A stretch of DNA of 64,000 bases, taken from the NCBI GenBank assembly GCA_030998225.1, contig JAPYXD010000698.1, positions 9,279,001-9,343,000 of the forward strand. Direction: 5' to 3'. A model generated the notes under the pieces. The model saw nothing but the letters and a program-made list of their open reading frames with translations, did not search any database and had not been told where the DNA came from. The DNA comes from Diplolepis rosae (Eukaryota; Arthropoda; Insecta; Hymenoptera; Diplolepididae). Positions 52,733-64,000 of the stretch are shown here, in pieces (the first letter of the stretch is position 1; each line of letters begins with the position of its first letter). Position numbers and translations under genes: made by a program.

Positions 52733-52866
52733 CCCCTTACGGAAAAGAAGTATTGGTAAGTATTGGGTCTAATACTTTTTTCGCGAATAAGTATTAGAAA
52801 TCCAATACTTTTTCGCGAAAATAGTACTGGATCCAATACTTACCAATACTTCTTTTTCATAAGGGA
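52733..52866. repeat. Fold-back hairpin, 134 bp
   Basis: AAGAAGTATTGGTAAGTATT and AATACTTACCAATACTTCTT are perfect complements, extended by CCCTTACGGAA/TTTCATAAGGG. Inside, TTTTTTCGCGAATAAGTATT and the neighbouring AATACTTTTTCGCGAAAA repeat the theme. About 450 bp upstream of the Gale first exon. Confidence 0.8.
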
Positions 52867-52926
52867 CCTCTCGAAACTAAATTTACGCATATCACTACAA
52901 ACTCAATTTCATTCTAACGTCAAAAA

Positions 52927-53215
52927 AAAGTATAATTCAAAATTTCAAGAATTCAAAAGCGTCCAAACTCTCAAAATACAAAAAAAATGACCAAATTTGG
53001 AGCAAAAAAATTTCTCAGGATCAACGGTACGTTATAAAAAACCAACAAAAAAGGACGAAAGAAAGAAAAAGAAGGAAGGGGTTTTAGAAGGTTGCCTTCT
53101 TTTTTGTTGGTTTCTCATAATCGTTGATCCAAAGAAATTTTTTTGGTCCAAATTTGGTCGTATTTTTTGTATTTTGAGAGATCGAGCGGTTTCGAATTCT
53201 TGAAATTTTGTATTT
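52927..53215. repeat. Long palindrome, arms about 120 bp
   Basis: The left arm (AAAATTTCAAGAATTCAAAA, CTCTCAAAATACAAAAA, CCAAATTTGG, AAAAATTTCT, GGATCAACG, AAACCAACAAAAAAG) is matched in reverse order by the right arm to about 53215; the loop is about 53055-53095. Its transcript would be a long hairpin. The frames here are by-products. Confidence 0.8.
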
Positions 53216-54335
53216 TACCTCTCGATTTATATCGACTGTCAACTAAACAACTTCTTCCTTTTGTATACAATATATGTTTAATCATGAAATATAATTTGTA
53301 GTAAAATTAAAATTTAAAAGTTTTTTATAACATCCGTAATTTATTTCTATTTGTGCCATTTATAATGATTTTCAGCTAATAAAATTTTATATAGAAGCAA
53401 ATTAATAAAATAAAATTTTCATAATTAAAAAAAAAATAGTGACTACTATATCAACTGAATGAAAATTTTTCTCGAACTGACCATTAATCTCATCAATACT
53501 TCAAGTGGGTCACGAGAATATATACCAGAAGTTGGTATGTATTACAAGTACAGTGTATAAGATTAAAAAAACTAAAATGGATTTCCTCTATGATAAATTA
53601 ATTTTTCTCTTTCTTCTTATATTCTGCCTGGTACAGAAAATCTATTTCAGTTAATATCTTTTAAATAATCTCACACATTTATGTATGTAATTGCAAATTA
53701 CAAGTAGACCAAGGTCACGTGGCCCACTCGATGTATGGCCTTAATTTGAGATAAAATTAAAATGCATTATAAAACTGCAAATAGTTCAAAAAAGTGAAAG
53801 TTATATCTTTTTTTTAATGGTAAAACTAAACTACAAAAATATTGAGAAAAAACTAAACTACAACTATAAAATAGAGAGCAATTAACAATATTTTTCCTTA
53901 TAGAGTATCGAAATGTCTGCTTTTTAAACTTTATAATTAATAGAAAATATCCGAAAGAAAACTTTACACGGGCTAACAATTAATAAAAATGAATCGGTTT
54001 TCAATAAATACTTTACCTTTGATTTTATACAGTTGACTTCCTAAGAGATTTGGTACTTATTCTGGCTGAATTTGTTCATGCTGTGACTATGTCAGAAATA
54101 TCGTTGTTCTGTCTCCATTTAGCTTTATCTGAAGACAGAGCAAAAGAGAGATGAAAAAGCATGTTTTATTCGAGTTGTTGCATAGACAAACATAGCCATA
54201 ATCATAAAATCGGTATGGAGGGGACACAAAACTTAGACGTCTTAAACTCTCGTCAAGAAGGGGAAATGTAGAAAGGTGTCAGGTAATTCAATTCATTCAA
54301 TTCGTTGAGTATGATTACGCTTAGCATTCTATTAA

Positions 54336-54537
54336 GGCCGTCTAGTAGTGTCTGACGACAAAATTACATACGACCACTTTATTAATGAAATAATCATTCA
54401 AACCAATTTTCCAGGGAAGACAGTAATGTCTTACATTTTTCTGCATTGCTGCCTTCTCCCGGAAATTTATTAAAATTATTATTTCAATAATAAAGTAGTT
54501 GTATGTAATTGGTGACGTCAGACACCATCACACGGCC
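54336..54537. mobile_element. TTAA-flanked MITE, 202 bp
   Basis: TTAA at 54332-54335 and 54538-54541 flank GGCCGTCTAGTAGTGTCTGA and its inverted partner TCAGACACCATCACACGGCC. The arms continue through TTACATACGACCACTTTATT against AATAAAGTAGTTGTATGTAA. piggyBac-type duplication. Confidence 0.85.
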
Positions 54538-54634
54538 TTAAGAAAACGTTTCGTCCAATCAAGCAACAAGCGCAAAATTTCCCCTTCCACTCATAGTCAG
54601 TTTATCCACGACAGCACGACCTGCCACGACAAAA

Positions 54635-54829
54635 ATGGGACTTAAGGCTCTGTCTACAAGTCTACATACGGACGCAGAGATGACTCTGACGGACGTTAAG
54701 TTAACGTGGTATGTAAAAGAGGGTGTAAAGGAGACCCTAAAAGAGCTTTGCAAGTTGCAACTCGTTTGCAACAAACCTTACGACTCACCAGCAATCGCCA
54801 CAAAACGTGAAAAATTACAATCACCGTAA
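54635..54829 (+). CDS. Candidate small ORF, 64 codons
   Basis: ATG in a good context (AAAAATGGG) opens MGLKALSTSL and runs 64 residues to TAA, with ordinary amino-acid composition and GC content above its surroundings. No family recognised. It sits directly right of a TTAA-flanked MITE and left of the putative 55.5-kb exon. It could be part of a mobile element or chance. Confidence 0.15.
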   Translation: MGLKALSTSLHTDAEMTLTDVKLTWYVKEGVKETLKELCKLQLVCNKPYDSPAIATKREKLQSP

Positions 54830-55519
54830 CACTGATAAAATTTCACATTGAATTAAATTTCAAATTTACTAAAAGTCTTATTACCAACTGGAGGTTATAT
54901 TATTAAGTAATTAAATAAACAAATAGTCTATGCAGAAATATACTTTTTTAAAAAATAAGTTGACGTGATTCAAATAATTGATTAAAGTTGAATGCCTATT
55001 GTAATAATTGAAATAAACAATGGACTGAAGAAAAAATTATTAAATAGTACATTTTTCATTCTTGTAAATTATCGCACTTTTGATATTATGTATATGATAA
55101 TTCTCTTTATTACTTTCTTTAGTGCTATTTTATGGAGAGTTTTTGATTTCTGATACAGGCCTAGCCTAAACTTATTTGGTGGGATGACTGAAATTAAAAC
55201 GCGAGACCCTTCTTTACCAACATTTATGTCGGTACATAACCTCTGGTGCTTGCTGCCACCTTTCGGACAAATTCCTGGAATCTCTGCTTCTACGTAATTT
55301 CATCATAAAAGAGAAACATCGCTGCCATTTTGAATTCGCGCAAACAGTTTTTTGTTGCCTATGTATAAAATTCAAATGCAAATTCAAAACACCATTCGTT
55401 CTCTCATTTAAAACTGACAGTTAAAAAATAAAACAGATTTGCAAGTTTGACAGCATTTGATAAAATTCAATTATAGAAGTTGATAACAATAAAAAGCAGC
55501 TAAAATTTAGGAAGAAACT

Positions 55520-55790
55520 GTTTGAAATTGGCGCTAGGGGAGGCTGTAACCGTGTTCGGCTTCGTCCCGCGATTCGGCAAACCTGTTTCGTGTTACTTCG
55601 TGTATGACAGTCGGCGGAATTGGAACGCGAGTTGTGGCGAGTTGTTTACGTGCTTTGTACGAAGTGCCCTGCCCATCCACCCAGAGAAAAATAGTGTTTT
55701 TCGTGTTAAGTGATTTACCCCGACAGTTTTAGTTTCAGTTTTTACAATCAGTGCTTCATTTAATGGATTTCTCGTTGGTAGTTTAAAAAG
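55520..55790 (+). other. Putative 5' non-coding first exon of a plus-strand gene
   Basis: A GC-richer block in AT-rich surroundings ends at a near-perfect donor, AAAAAG/GTAAGT (55791). The only ATG near its end opens a seven-codon frame. A 63-codon open frame at 55522-55713 begins with TTG and resembles nothing I know. It looks like a first exon with a downstream intron running to or past the window end; no coding exon for it was recognised to 64000. It lies divergent to Gale, about 3.2 kb away. Confidence 0.4.
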
Positions 55791-58700
55791 GTAAGTCGGC
55801 GGCCTGCATTTTTAGGGCTGCGAAATGAACGGGATGCTATAGGCTTCAATGAAAATCTACGTCAAACTTTACACACCCCAAACTGCTGCGAACCACTACT
55901 TGCACCGACAGTTGTCAGTGAAATGACAAAAAGTGCCAATGCCGATCACTTTTCTAAGAAGATTTTTGTCAGTTTTTGAAAGATTAATAAAAATTACAAT
56001 ATTCTAAGAAAAGCCTTGCAATTAATGACTTATATTTTAAAGGTGCAAGATTAATTTTTTTGTTTGTGAGCAGTCAGTGTTATCAGATGTGGACGCTGTC
56101 AAATTTTCTATTTAAAATTTTTTAGTGTGAATTTTTAGGTTAAATTCTAGAAAGTGAACAATTAAATTATAGGTGTGTCAGATGATTTCTATAGATTTAA
56201 GTCCTTTATTGAAAATTTGCAATATAGGGGGCTTTTTAATTTATATTTCTGGCGTTTTTTGGAGCATCGTCTAAAAAGAAAGATTTGAATTTGAAACGAT
56301 GGATCGCGGGATTTTATTTTTTTTAAATTGATTATTATGATACTTAGATTATTTAGATATAGCTTTAACAATTTAAAAATATGGTGTGTAGTTTTGATTT
56401 TAGAAACGAAGAGTTCTCAGAAAGTTTTCTCAAAATCAGGTGTAATAGGTTGAAATAATCTTTGAAGGCTGGTCCTTTAAGACCAAGGATATCTAAAGGG
56501 CCTGTTTAGGGACCAGTAACTGCACTCTATTTCCTTTTTTTAATGTTTAGTAAGAATTTCGGATAAAATTCATATTTCCCTGCAAAAGTATTCTTGGAGA
56601 AATTTATTTGGCCCAGAGTACGGTTTAAATCTTTTAATTGAATTACGAGAATTTCTGAGGGTTGTTTAATATTTCTATTAAAATTCAACCTTTTGTTTTC
56701 GATTTTTGATTTTTACCAACAGTTTATTAATATATTGAGTTCCTGAATAACTTTCACGCTGAAAAGAGTCATTGTCGATTTTCAACGCTGTCAATTACAT
56801 TATATTCAATTGAAAAATTATCAAAGTGACATGTTGGCTTTTGTTTGATAAGAGACTCTCGCCGTGACAATTGAACAAAACGTCAGATACACAATAGGCA
56901 CAGCATTCTTAGTTATTAATATTATTAAAATAAATAAAAGAAATCTCAAACTGAAGACATGTTGGTATCTTGATAAATACTGCTTCCAAAGTTAAAAATA
57001 ATATTGGAACAAAACAAAAAACTTCCTACGATTTGCATAAATTTAAAAATATTCTCGAATTTAAATTTGCAATAACACTCAAATTTGTAATTATTGAATA
57101 AAAAATCCATCAGATTCTTATTCTTCTAAAATGGAGAGGTTAAAACTCGCGACCTTCATAGTTTAGCGAATTAAATATCTGAATGGAATGCCTCCGGGCT
57201 ATGGTGTCGTCACCTCTCAAAGTAGAAGCCCTTTGCAGTCCTGAAACTTACTCGATTGAAAGAAATGTAAAAAAATATCCCCCTGTAGCATCAGCTTTTG
57301 CCGAAATGGCCTAACGAAAAAAAGGAGGCCTCAGATTGTTAATCTCAGTTCCTTTCTCTTGCTTCTAGCTTCTAATCAACAGTTCACGTTAGACTTGTTT
57401 GTTGGTTTGCTCAGTAGGAAACAAACCTGCAACTTGCTCCAACTAAGTGTGCCACCGGCTTGATAAACTCTCGCCACGCGTTCGCTGCAAAAGCTCTTCT
57501 TATTAAATGAACTTCATTAAAAAAGAGATGAAATAATGTCATTAGATCGAATAGGAAATATTAAGGATCCAGTTTGTAATCCGATGACCCCAATTAACAC
57601 CAATTATTGTAGGTTTGACTCCTCTAGGGCAAATCTAATCGACCATTTGAATTAAGATAAAAATTAATTTATCTTGTCAAGTCTTGATTCCTGAACTGAT
57701 TCCGGTTTTATCGATTTAATCTTTGATTATTTTATATCCTTATTTATAACCTTGAACTTAATATATTTGAATAAAATTTGATAATTCCAGAACGAGCCAA
57801 TTTTTAAATGAATAAAAACTTTATCAATATTTTGATACTGCAGTTCTTAGAATTTTAAGGAACAAAGCTTCAATAAGTTTCTATTTTTTATTTGAATGCA
57901 GTTATGCAGACTTTTGGATTGCCAAAATTGCTCGACCGTCATTTGGAACGATCCATCAGAAATTTTATGACCCAATAAACTTTTCAAGAACCAGATAATA
58001 TCTAATTCTGTGTATAATTCTCATTAAATCAAATTCGTTCCAGTGCAATATTTATCAATATCAATTACTGAAAGGGTAGTAAAAGTTTGTGCTCCGAAGA
58101 CGAGCAAATGTAATAATTTATCTGCTCTTTAAATAGTTTGAATAAACAAGAGACGTTAGCCAATTGGGAAATTTTTTTTGAATAATGAATCCAAAAATAG
58201 TGAATAAAGAAAAATATAATAATAGGTTGGAGTTCTTCGAGATATTTCAAAAATACTTTTTTGGAGTAAACAAGTCTTCTTGGCCCATTCATTCAATTTG
58301 TTTTGGACGATCCTTGGGTATTGAGAATAGAAATCGAAAATACATTGTTAATATTTCTTTTGTGTAAGGATTTAATTTCATGGAACTCTGAGTTCAACCT
58401 TCCAACCAAAATTCACGTAGCATGCAAAATACCTGATCATATGCAGTTTAAGCAGTTTTACGAGTAAAAGCAACTGAAGCATTATAAGAGGCGAATATGC
58501 GAATGAGGCTGGAGGTGTGGTTTGCTAAGGCTTTATTCCGTGACGAAAGTTTCAATGAACTTGAAACAGGGAATTACGAGCGTAGTACTCTCATAACTGT
58601 GCCCCATACGGTGCTACCATATGACCTTCTGGGATCAACATCTATCTTTAAATTATGACACTGTGTGATCAAAATTCAATTAATATTTTTGTTCTGATAA

Positions 58701-60502
58701 GTAATATGTGGTGAGATTCGGAATAATATTACTTTTTTTATAAAAAGATATCACAAAAAAAAACATTTTATTTTTTACCAAAAAAAAACTAATAATTCTA
58801 GGAATAATAATCTTTTTTAAAAGTTCCTGAGCTTATTCCTAAGGTAAATTGTTGTAGCATTATATTAAAATTTAATTTAAACTATAAGAATCTCATTCTG
58901 TTATGTAATTTTTTTACATCAAGTTTAATTGCTGCTTAGATCTAGAAAAAAATCCATGATAATGAGCCCAAGAACATTAAAAAATGTTAATTATTCCCGG
59001 CGTTCTTAATGTTTTTTAAGAAATTCAAATCTTATGTTCTTTGCTATATTTTTTTTCAAAATTGATATGTTGCCTTTGACTTGAGTTTATTTGATGCAAA
59101 ATTTTATTAGCTTTCTTGCAATTATGGGGGAAAAAATTATAATTTAACTTTATACAAAATCCGGGAAGTCAATTTCCTATGAACATAGAAATTCAACTAT
59201 GAATTATCTCTTCTGAATGGTTTATGATTTGATTATACATTTAAGTTCAGCTATACTATTTCAACTTACTTCTTAAAGCGCTTTACATAGAAAATATTTA
59301 TTATCATGAATTTGTAAGTTATCTACATACCTATTCTTATTATCAGTCTTAGTGTTAAACGTAAACCTGAAGAAAACAACATAAACTAGAAATAAATGCT
59401 TCCTATCATTCCGATTATAAAGTTATTTCTACTAAATAGAAATTAAATTATGCAGTGAAATTTTTCATTGGCAATTTAATTTTAATTTGATTTTTTGAGT
59501 AAGTTATTTACTGTTTTATCATTTTATTTTTAGTTATTCGTATATTTTTATAAGTTATTTCAGTTGATAATTCGTTTCTATTTTCAGATTGTTCATCGGA
59601 ATAATAAAGGTTTTAGCTCGGAAAATATATTTCATATTACACAGCGCATTGAACACTTACGGTCCAGCAAGTGCAGATCACGAACTATAGTATGAGTCAT
59701 TCTTGTCACTTTGACACGTTTACGAAGTTACAAGCAATTGTCGTCGTTTATTTTGTATTTTATAGAATTTTTTTTACCGGAAATGAGGGAACGGCATAAC
59801 TTATATTTGGGACATTCTTTTACATATCGTACGGATTTCAAAAAAAGAAAAATTGTTAACGTTTTTAAAAGTATTAAAGTTTTTCTGGGGCATCTTTTTA
59901 TTAATTTAATTGACACGTGTATAGGGATTTTCGTAAAAAAAAATTTTCGAGAAATATATCAACTTAAACTTTTCATAAAATGAATTTTAAGTACGAGAGA
60001 ATTTAGCATTTTATCCAATTTTATCAAAAGTTTAAGTTGATATATTTCTCGAAAAAAAATTTTTTTTACGAAAATCCTTATACACGTGTTGGTTAATTTA
60101 TTAAAAAGAAGCTATAAAACAATTTTTATGCAAATCTAAATTCTGAACTCAAAATGGGTGTACGATTTGTAAAAGAATGTCCCATTTGCAAGAACATCAT
60201 AGTCTAGGGGTGGTTACAATGTCATACTTATTGTTCTGGAGTATTTAACATTCTGACACTTTACGATGAACTTAAAAACACACCTGAACGTAGTACTGTA
60301 GAGACTGAAGTCATCTATCTTTCAAAATTCACTGGACTGTAATTCCTTCTTATTTTCATCACTCGAGCCGATGACAGTCTGTATGATGCTTTGAAGAATT
60401 TGACAAAGGTTGATTCGTTAATGGCCCACTCTTCTTGGTTTAAAATTCTATTTTATTTAGAATAGGAGAAAATTAGTTTTGGTACTGAATCTGAATTCTG
60501 CA
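55791..60502. other. Presumed intron of the 55.5-kb gene, no coding exon seen
   Basis: AT-rich, with somewhat GC-richer patches at 57150-57480 and 58450-58640 that contain no recognisable coding sequence, and the palindrome at 59804-60190. Confidence 0.35.
59804..60190. repeat. Long palindrome, arms about 170-190 bp
   Basis: The inner arms are nearly perfect for about 80 bp (ACACGTGTATAGGGATTTTC and AGAAATATATCAACTTAAAC, mirrored at 60020-60095). The outer parts are looser but reach GGGACATTCTTTTACATATC against its complement near 60165-60185. Loop about 59975-60020. No target duplication identified. Confidence 0.8.
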
Positions 60503-60510
60503 CTTGAGAA

Positions 60511-61245
60511 CAGTGTTGCCAGATGTCTGAGTCGCTTTCCCCCTAGATTAGTTCCTATTTTCCACTAAAAAAAAAAATTCCACTAGATCCTGAAATTTTT
60601 TTTTTAATAGTAATATTCTTATATGTACATGATAAATTTTTCTTTTTTCAACATTTAAACGCTCTGTATATATTGTTTTTCAAGAAAAAGAAAGAATTTC
60701 AAAGGAATTTCTGAAGAAATTCGAGAACGCTCGCTTTTGGTAGCTGTGCCGACCTAACGTTTAATGACGCGCGTTTTTAAAATTAGGAATTTATTTCGAA
60801 ACAGTAAATAATGAGAAATTATATTGATTAATATTTAATCGCTGCTAATGTCTTTCAAAATGTTGATAAAATCGAAGAATATTATAAATATGGTTCTTTT
60901 TTTAAGAAATTTTATTGACTATTTAAAGAAATGAACAGTTATAATTTACTTGTGCTTTGGTCATTTTTGGAACATGTGTTTGCATGTGTACAATAAACCA
61001 ATGAAATTGAGCGTTAATGCTCGCCTAGGAAGTACAACCAATCACTTGGCTTATTTCAAATTATACAATTACGGTGATTGGAGGATATTAGAGATTTTAA
61101 AATAAAATAAGATAAACCCCTAAAAAACCCTGAATAAAAAAAACCACAAAATTTTCCCACTAAAGAATTTCTCCCCCTAAATTTCCCACTGAAGCACCAA
61201 AAATCCCCTAAATCTAGTGGAAAAACCCCTAATCTGGCAACACTG
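60511..61245. mobile_element. Non-autonomous hAT element, 735 bp, with 8-bp target duplication
   Basis: Inverted ends CAGTGTTGCCAGAT and ATCTGGCAACACTG are flanked by identical CTTGAGAA at 60503-60510 and 61246-61253. The 8-bp duplication and CAG ends are diagnostic of hAT. The ends repeat CCCCTA/CCACTA motifs; no transposase inside. Confidence 0.88.
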
Positions 61246-61253
61246 CTTGAGAA

Positions 61254-64000
61254 TTTGATTGATTTAGGAGATTTTTTACTTTACATCGATTTTCTGATAT
61301 CATTGAAGAACTGAAAAGGCATGTTCAAGTCTAATAAATAAGTCTGGTAATAATTGAGCATAAAATACCACGAGTGGCTTCGTGCAAACTAAAATAGAAT
61401 AATATCGTGGTTTAGAATTGTATAGTCTTGGTTTAAAAATCGACCAACTAATAATGTCTCGACTTGGATAGATATTTGTATTTTATGAGTTTGGAGTAAT
61501 CTTGGTAACTTATTAGAGCGTGCACAGCATGCTATTGAATACAGTGTAGGGTGGATTTGTATTTTTAAAAGCTTTTTAGGTTTACGACTATCAATTATCT
61601 TACTCTGCTCTCCTTAAACACGCCTGACCCCCCGCAGGCACTCAGACGTAATTTCTACGAGCTGCTGTACACTTTTATTTTCTTAAGCAGAAGGAAATAG
61701 AATTCTGAGTCATGAAATCTGAGTATCCCTCAGAAAAAACTTGAATCTGGAATAATAAGAAGATTTTAAAATAATTCAAAATTGTTTATAAATTGGATAA
61801 TCAAAAGTTTTCGAAAACCAGGAAATGACTAGGAATTTTTTTTCTATTTTATTAGCCACTCTGATCTTTGATGTTTTTAATTTTCCCTATCGATTTTAAA
61901 TTTTAGATGAATCGGGAAAAGGTTTCCAAAAGAGAGAGAGAGTGTCTAGACACTTTAATCTTTTTATTTTTCTGTTTTATTTTAACTCCGGTTGACATCC
62001 ATTGTTACGAGGATCTTAATCGTGTTCGTCAATTGTCGAGTTTGCCCTAAGCATCAGCTTGCTCGATTGTCTTCTATACATCATTTTCGAGTTCAGCCAG
62101 CCACAACCAACACGCACACTGCATACTTCCGCCATCAATGAAAGTAAGGAAGGAGTGTAAATCAATACATGGCATGCGGCCGGCGTCTCTGACTGTCTAA
62201 GGTTAAACTTTCAGCGGAGCTGACAAAAATCTGATTTCACTTCCCTGGCTATCGATCTTGATAAGTTCTAACAAGATTATTAGATTCAACCTTGAGATTG
62301 AGATTTTAGTGTTCAAGAGGAGAATAGAAAAAACTTGTTTTTATATATTTCCACTTACATTTTTTATACAATATTTTCAATTTTGTATAACAAACTTGAA
62401 AAAAATTAGAATTTAATCAAGATTTCTGAAATCTTTCTGATTTCGTTAGCTGAAAAGAGAAAATAAAACTGCTCGTTAGATAATTCAAATATGGATGGAA
62501 GTAATTTTTGTATTGTGGCAATTCTATTGTATTCTTGTAAGATATTTAGATTTAATATATAATTTTGTAATATGCACCAACAACAAGGAAGTGGGAAACA
62601 ATAGAATTGCTTATTGTAAATATAAATTATCTACGTGGGCAATTTGAAAGGTAAAAGCTATTAAATTTTTAATCTTTGGTTTATTTATACTTCAGTTCTC
62701 CTACGTATATAAATCTGCTAAACTTGGATAAATTAATGAAATTTTGCAGTTTGAGTGAAGATAATTCCAGGGGTCAATGTCAGATTTTTACTTTTCTATT
62801 TTTGCCCTTTTTCTCCTATTTTTCATATCGCTCTCTAAAAAAATTGGTTTTTTTTTAAATAAAAACTGTGGTTTTGTAAATTTATCCTATAACACGAGTG
62901 CATTCGTCTTTTAAATAAATTGCTGAACAGTTATGATCTTCCTATTCAATTCTGAAAAAGAATGTAGAAGGAAAGTCTATTTAAAAAAATGAAGAAAATT
63001 CCACAACAATATTTGCACAGGTGAAAAACATTTGGAGAATTTCATTCTTGTTCAGAGGAGGAATCCCTAGATAGTTTTACGCTCACCTGACACGGAATTA
63101 TAAATTATGACATTACACGATTATTCAACACACTCGATTCATCTGGTGTAGATGTGACTTTCAATGTGGACTGTATCGAGACCATTATTTCTGAGTCACG
63201 CATTTCCGTGCCTGAGATGATGAAAAATAATAAAAAACCCATTTTCTCTCTCAACAGAAAATGGAATCTTTTAGTCACACGCAAATATTCCTGTTAATGA
63301 TAAAAACTATGGAGGATAATTTTATTTTGTAGGACAAGTTATATTTTAATCAGAACTCACATGCTAAGAGTTTACCAGTCGAAAATTCTTGTTATTGTTC
63401 ATAATTATAAACGTGACACACTATTCCAGATCTTTCAATATTCTAGTAATTATTTATTGTTTTTTTCTGTTGATTAGATATCGATTCATTATAACTTGCT
63501 AATTATCATTTTCTTAATGCAACATATGTCTCTCAACTGCAGATCTCTGTTTTCATACGAAGGCAACTCTGAAAAAAATTCATCGAGCTATTTTTAAAAA
63601 TTACTTAAAGTTTACTCATGGCATTGAGGAATTCGTAAAGTTATTATTATCGCTGTTTCAGCATATGTTTATATCAGTGACTATAATTATTTTTTTAATA
63701 TTGCTCACACGGAGTCTTCATATGTTTATATTCTTATCTTATATTCTAGATAAGTAGAATAAAAAGATTTGAAACTTTTTTGAGAAAGCTCTGATCAAAC
63801 TTAAGAGAAGTATATTTTCTTCTGCAAGGGAAAATTTGATTTATTTATTATTTTTAACAACTAATTTTGAACACTGAAACAATTCGATTTCGTCATTATT
63901 TTTTATTTTTGTTTCTAATTTTACCAACTGTCACTATAGAATTTAGAGTTTAATTAATTAACAAAGTATCCACAAATATAAAAACAAATGGGTCGTTGCC
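61254..64000. other. AT-rich non-coding DNA to the window end
   Basis: A short (AG)n tract at 61925-61940 and a GC-richer patch at about 62000-62240. No gene or element end recognised. Confidence 0.4.

Overview
The window looks like AT-rich nuclear DNA of an arthropod, most likely an insect. It holds two intron-containing genes with clear animal homologues, a dense set of small non-autonomous DNA transposons, and one short (CCTAA)n tract of the insect telomeric type. The species cannot be fixed from the sequence.

Two protein genes can be assembled exon by exon, both on the minus strand and in tandem. (1) A MYST-family histone acetyltransferase orthologous to human KAT7/HBO1 and fly chameau: 13 coding exons between 23176 and 47566, all splice phases consistent, 2697 nt of CDS (898 residues), with one giant intron of about 15.5 kb (28109-43593). 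(2) UDP-galactose 4-epimerase: six core coding exons between 50014 and 51859, 1062 nt (353 residues). An upstream exon (52139-52280) stays in frame and could add a 56-residue hydrophobic N-terminus. A probable non-coding first exon of a third gene on the plus strand ends at 55790 with a strong GTAAGT donor; the rest of that gene would lie to the right.

Layout. 1-23 kb: intergenic, with a cluster of fold-back elements (3.4-5.3 kb, 8.7-10.5 kb), TA-flanked MITEs (9.0, 13.4 kb), and a decayed repeat unit at 18.2-20.0 kb with direct repeats, about 154-bp tandem repeats and a hammerhead-ribozyme-like core. 23.2-48.4 kb: the acetyltransferase gene, whose large introns contain GC-richer islands, a TTAA fold-back element, a hAT-like element and a fragment resembling the phospholipase A2-like domain of parvoviral or adintovirus/polinton type. 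48.5-49.4 kb: a pogo/Tigger-like MITE between the two genes. 50.0-52.3 kb: the epimerase gene. 52.7-64 kb: long palindromes, another TTAA element, the putative first exon at 55.5 kb, and a hAT-type element with a perfect 8-bp target duplication at 60.5 kb.

The two genes have unrelated jobs (chromatin acetylation; Leloir galactose and UDP-sugar metabolism), so nothing suggests they work together. Most other open frames are short, begin at non-ATG codons, and look like chance frames in low-complexity or GC-richer non-coding DNA.
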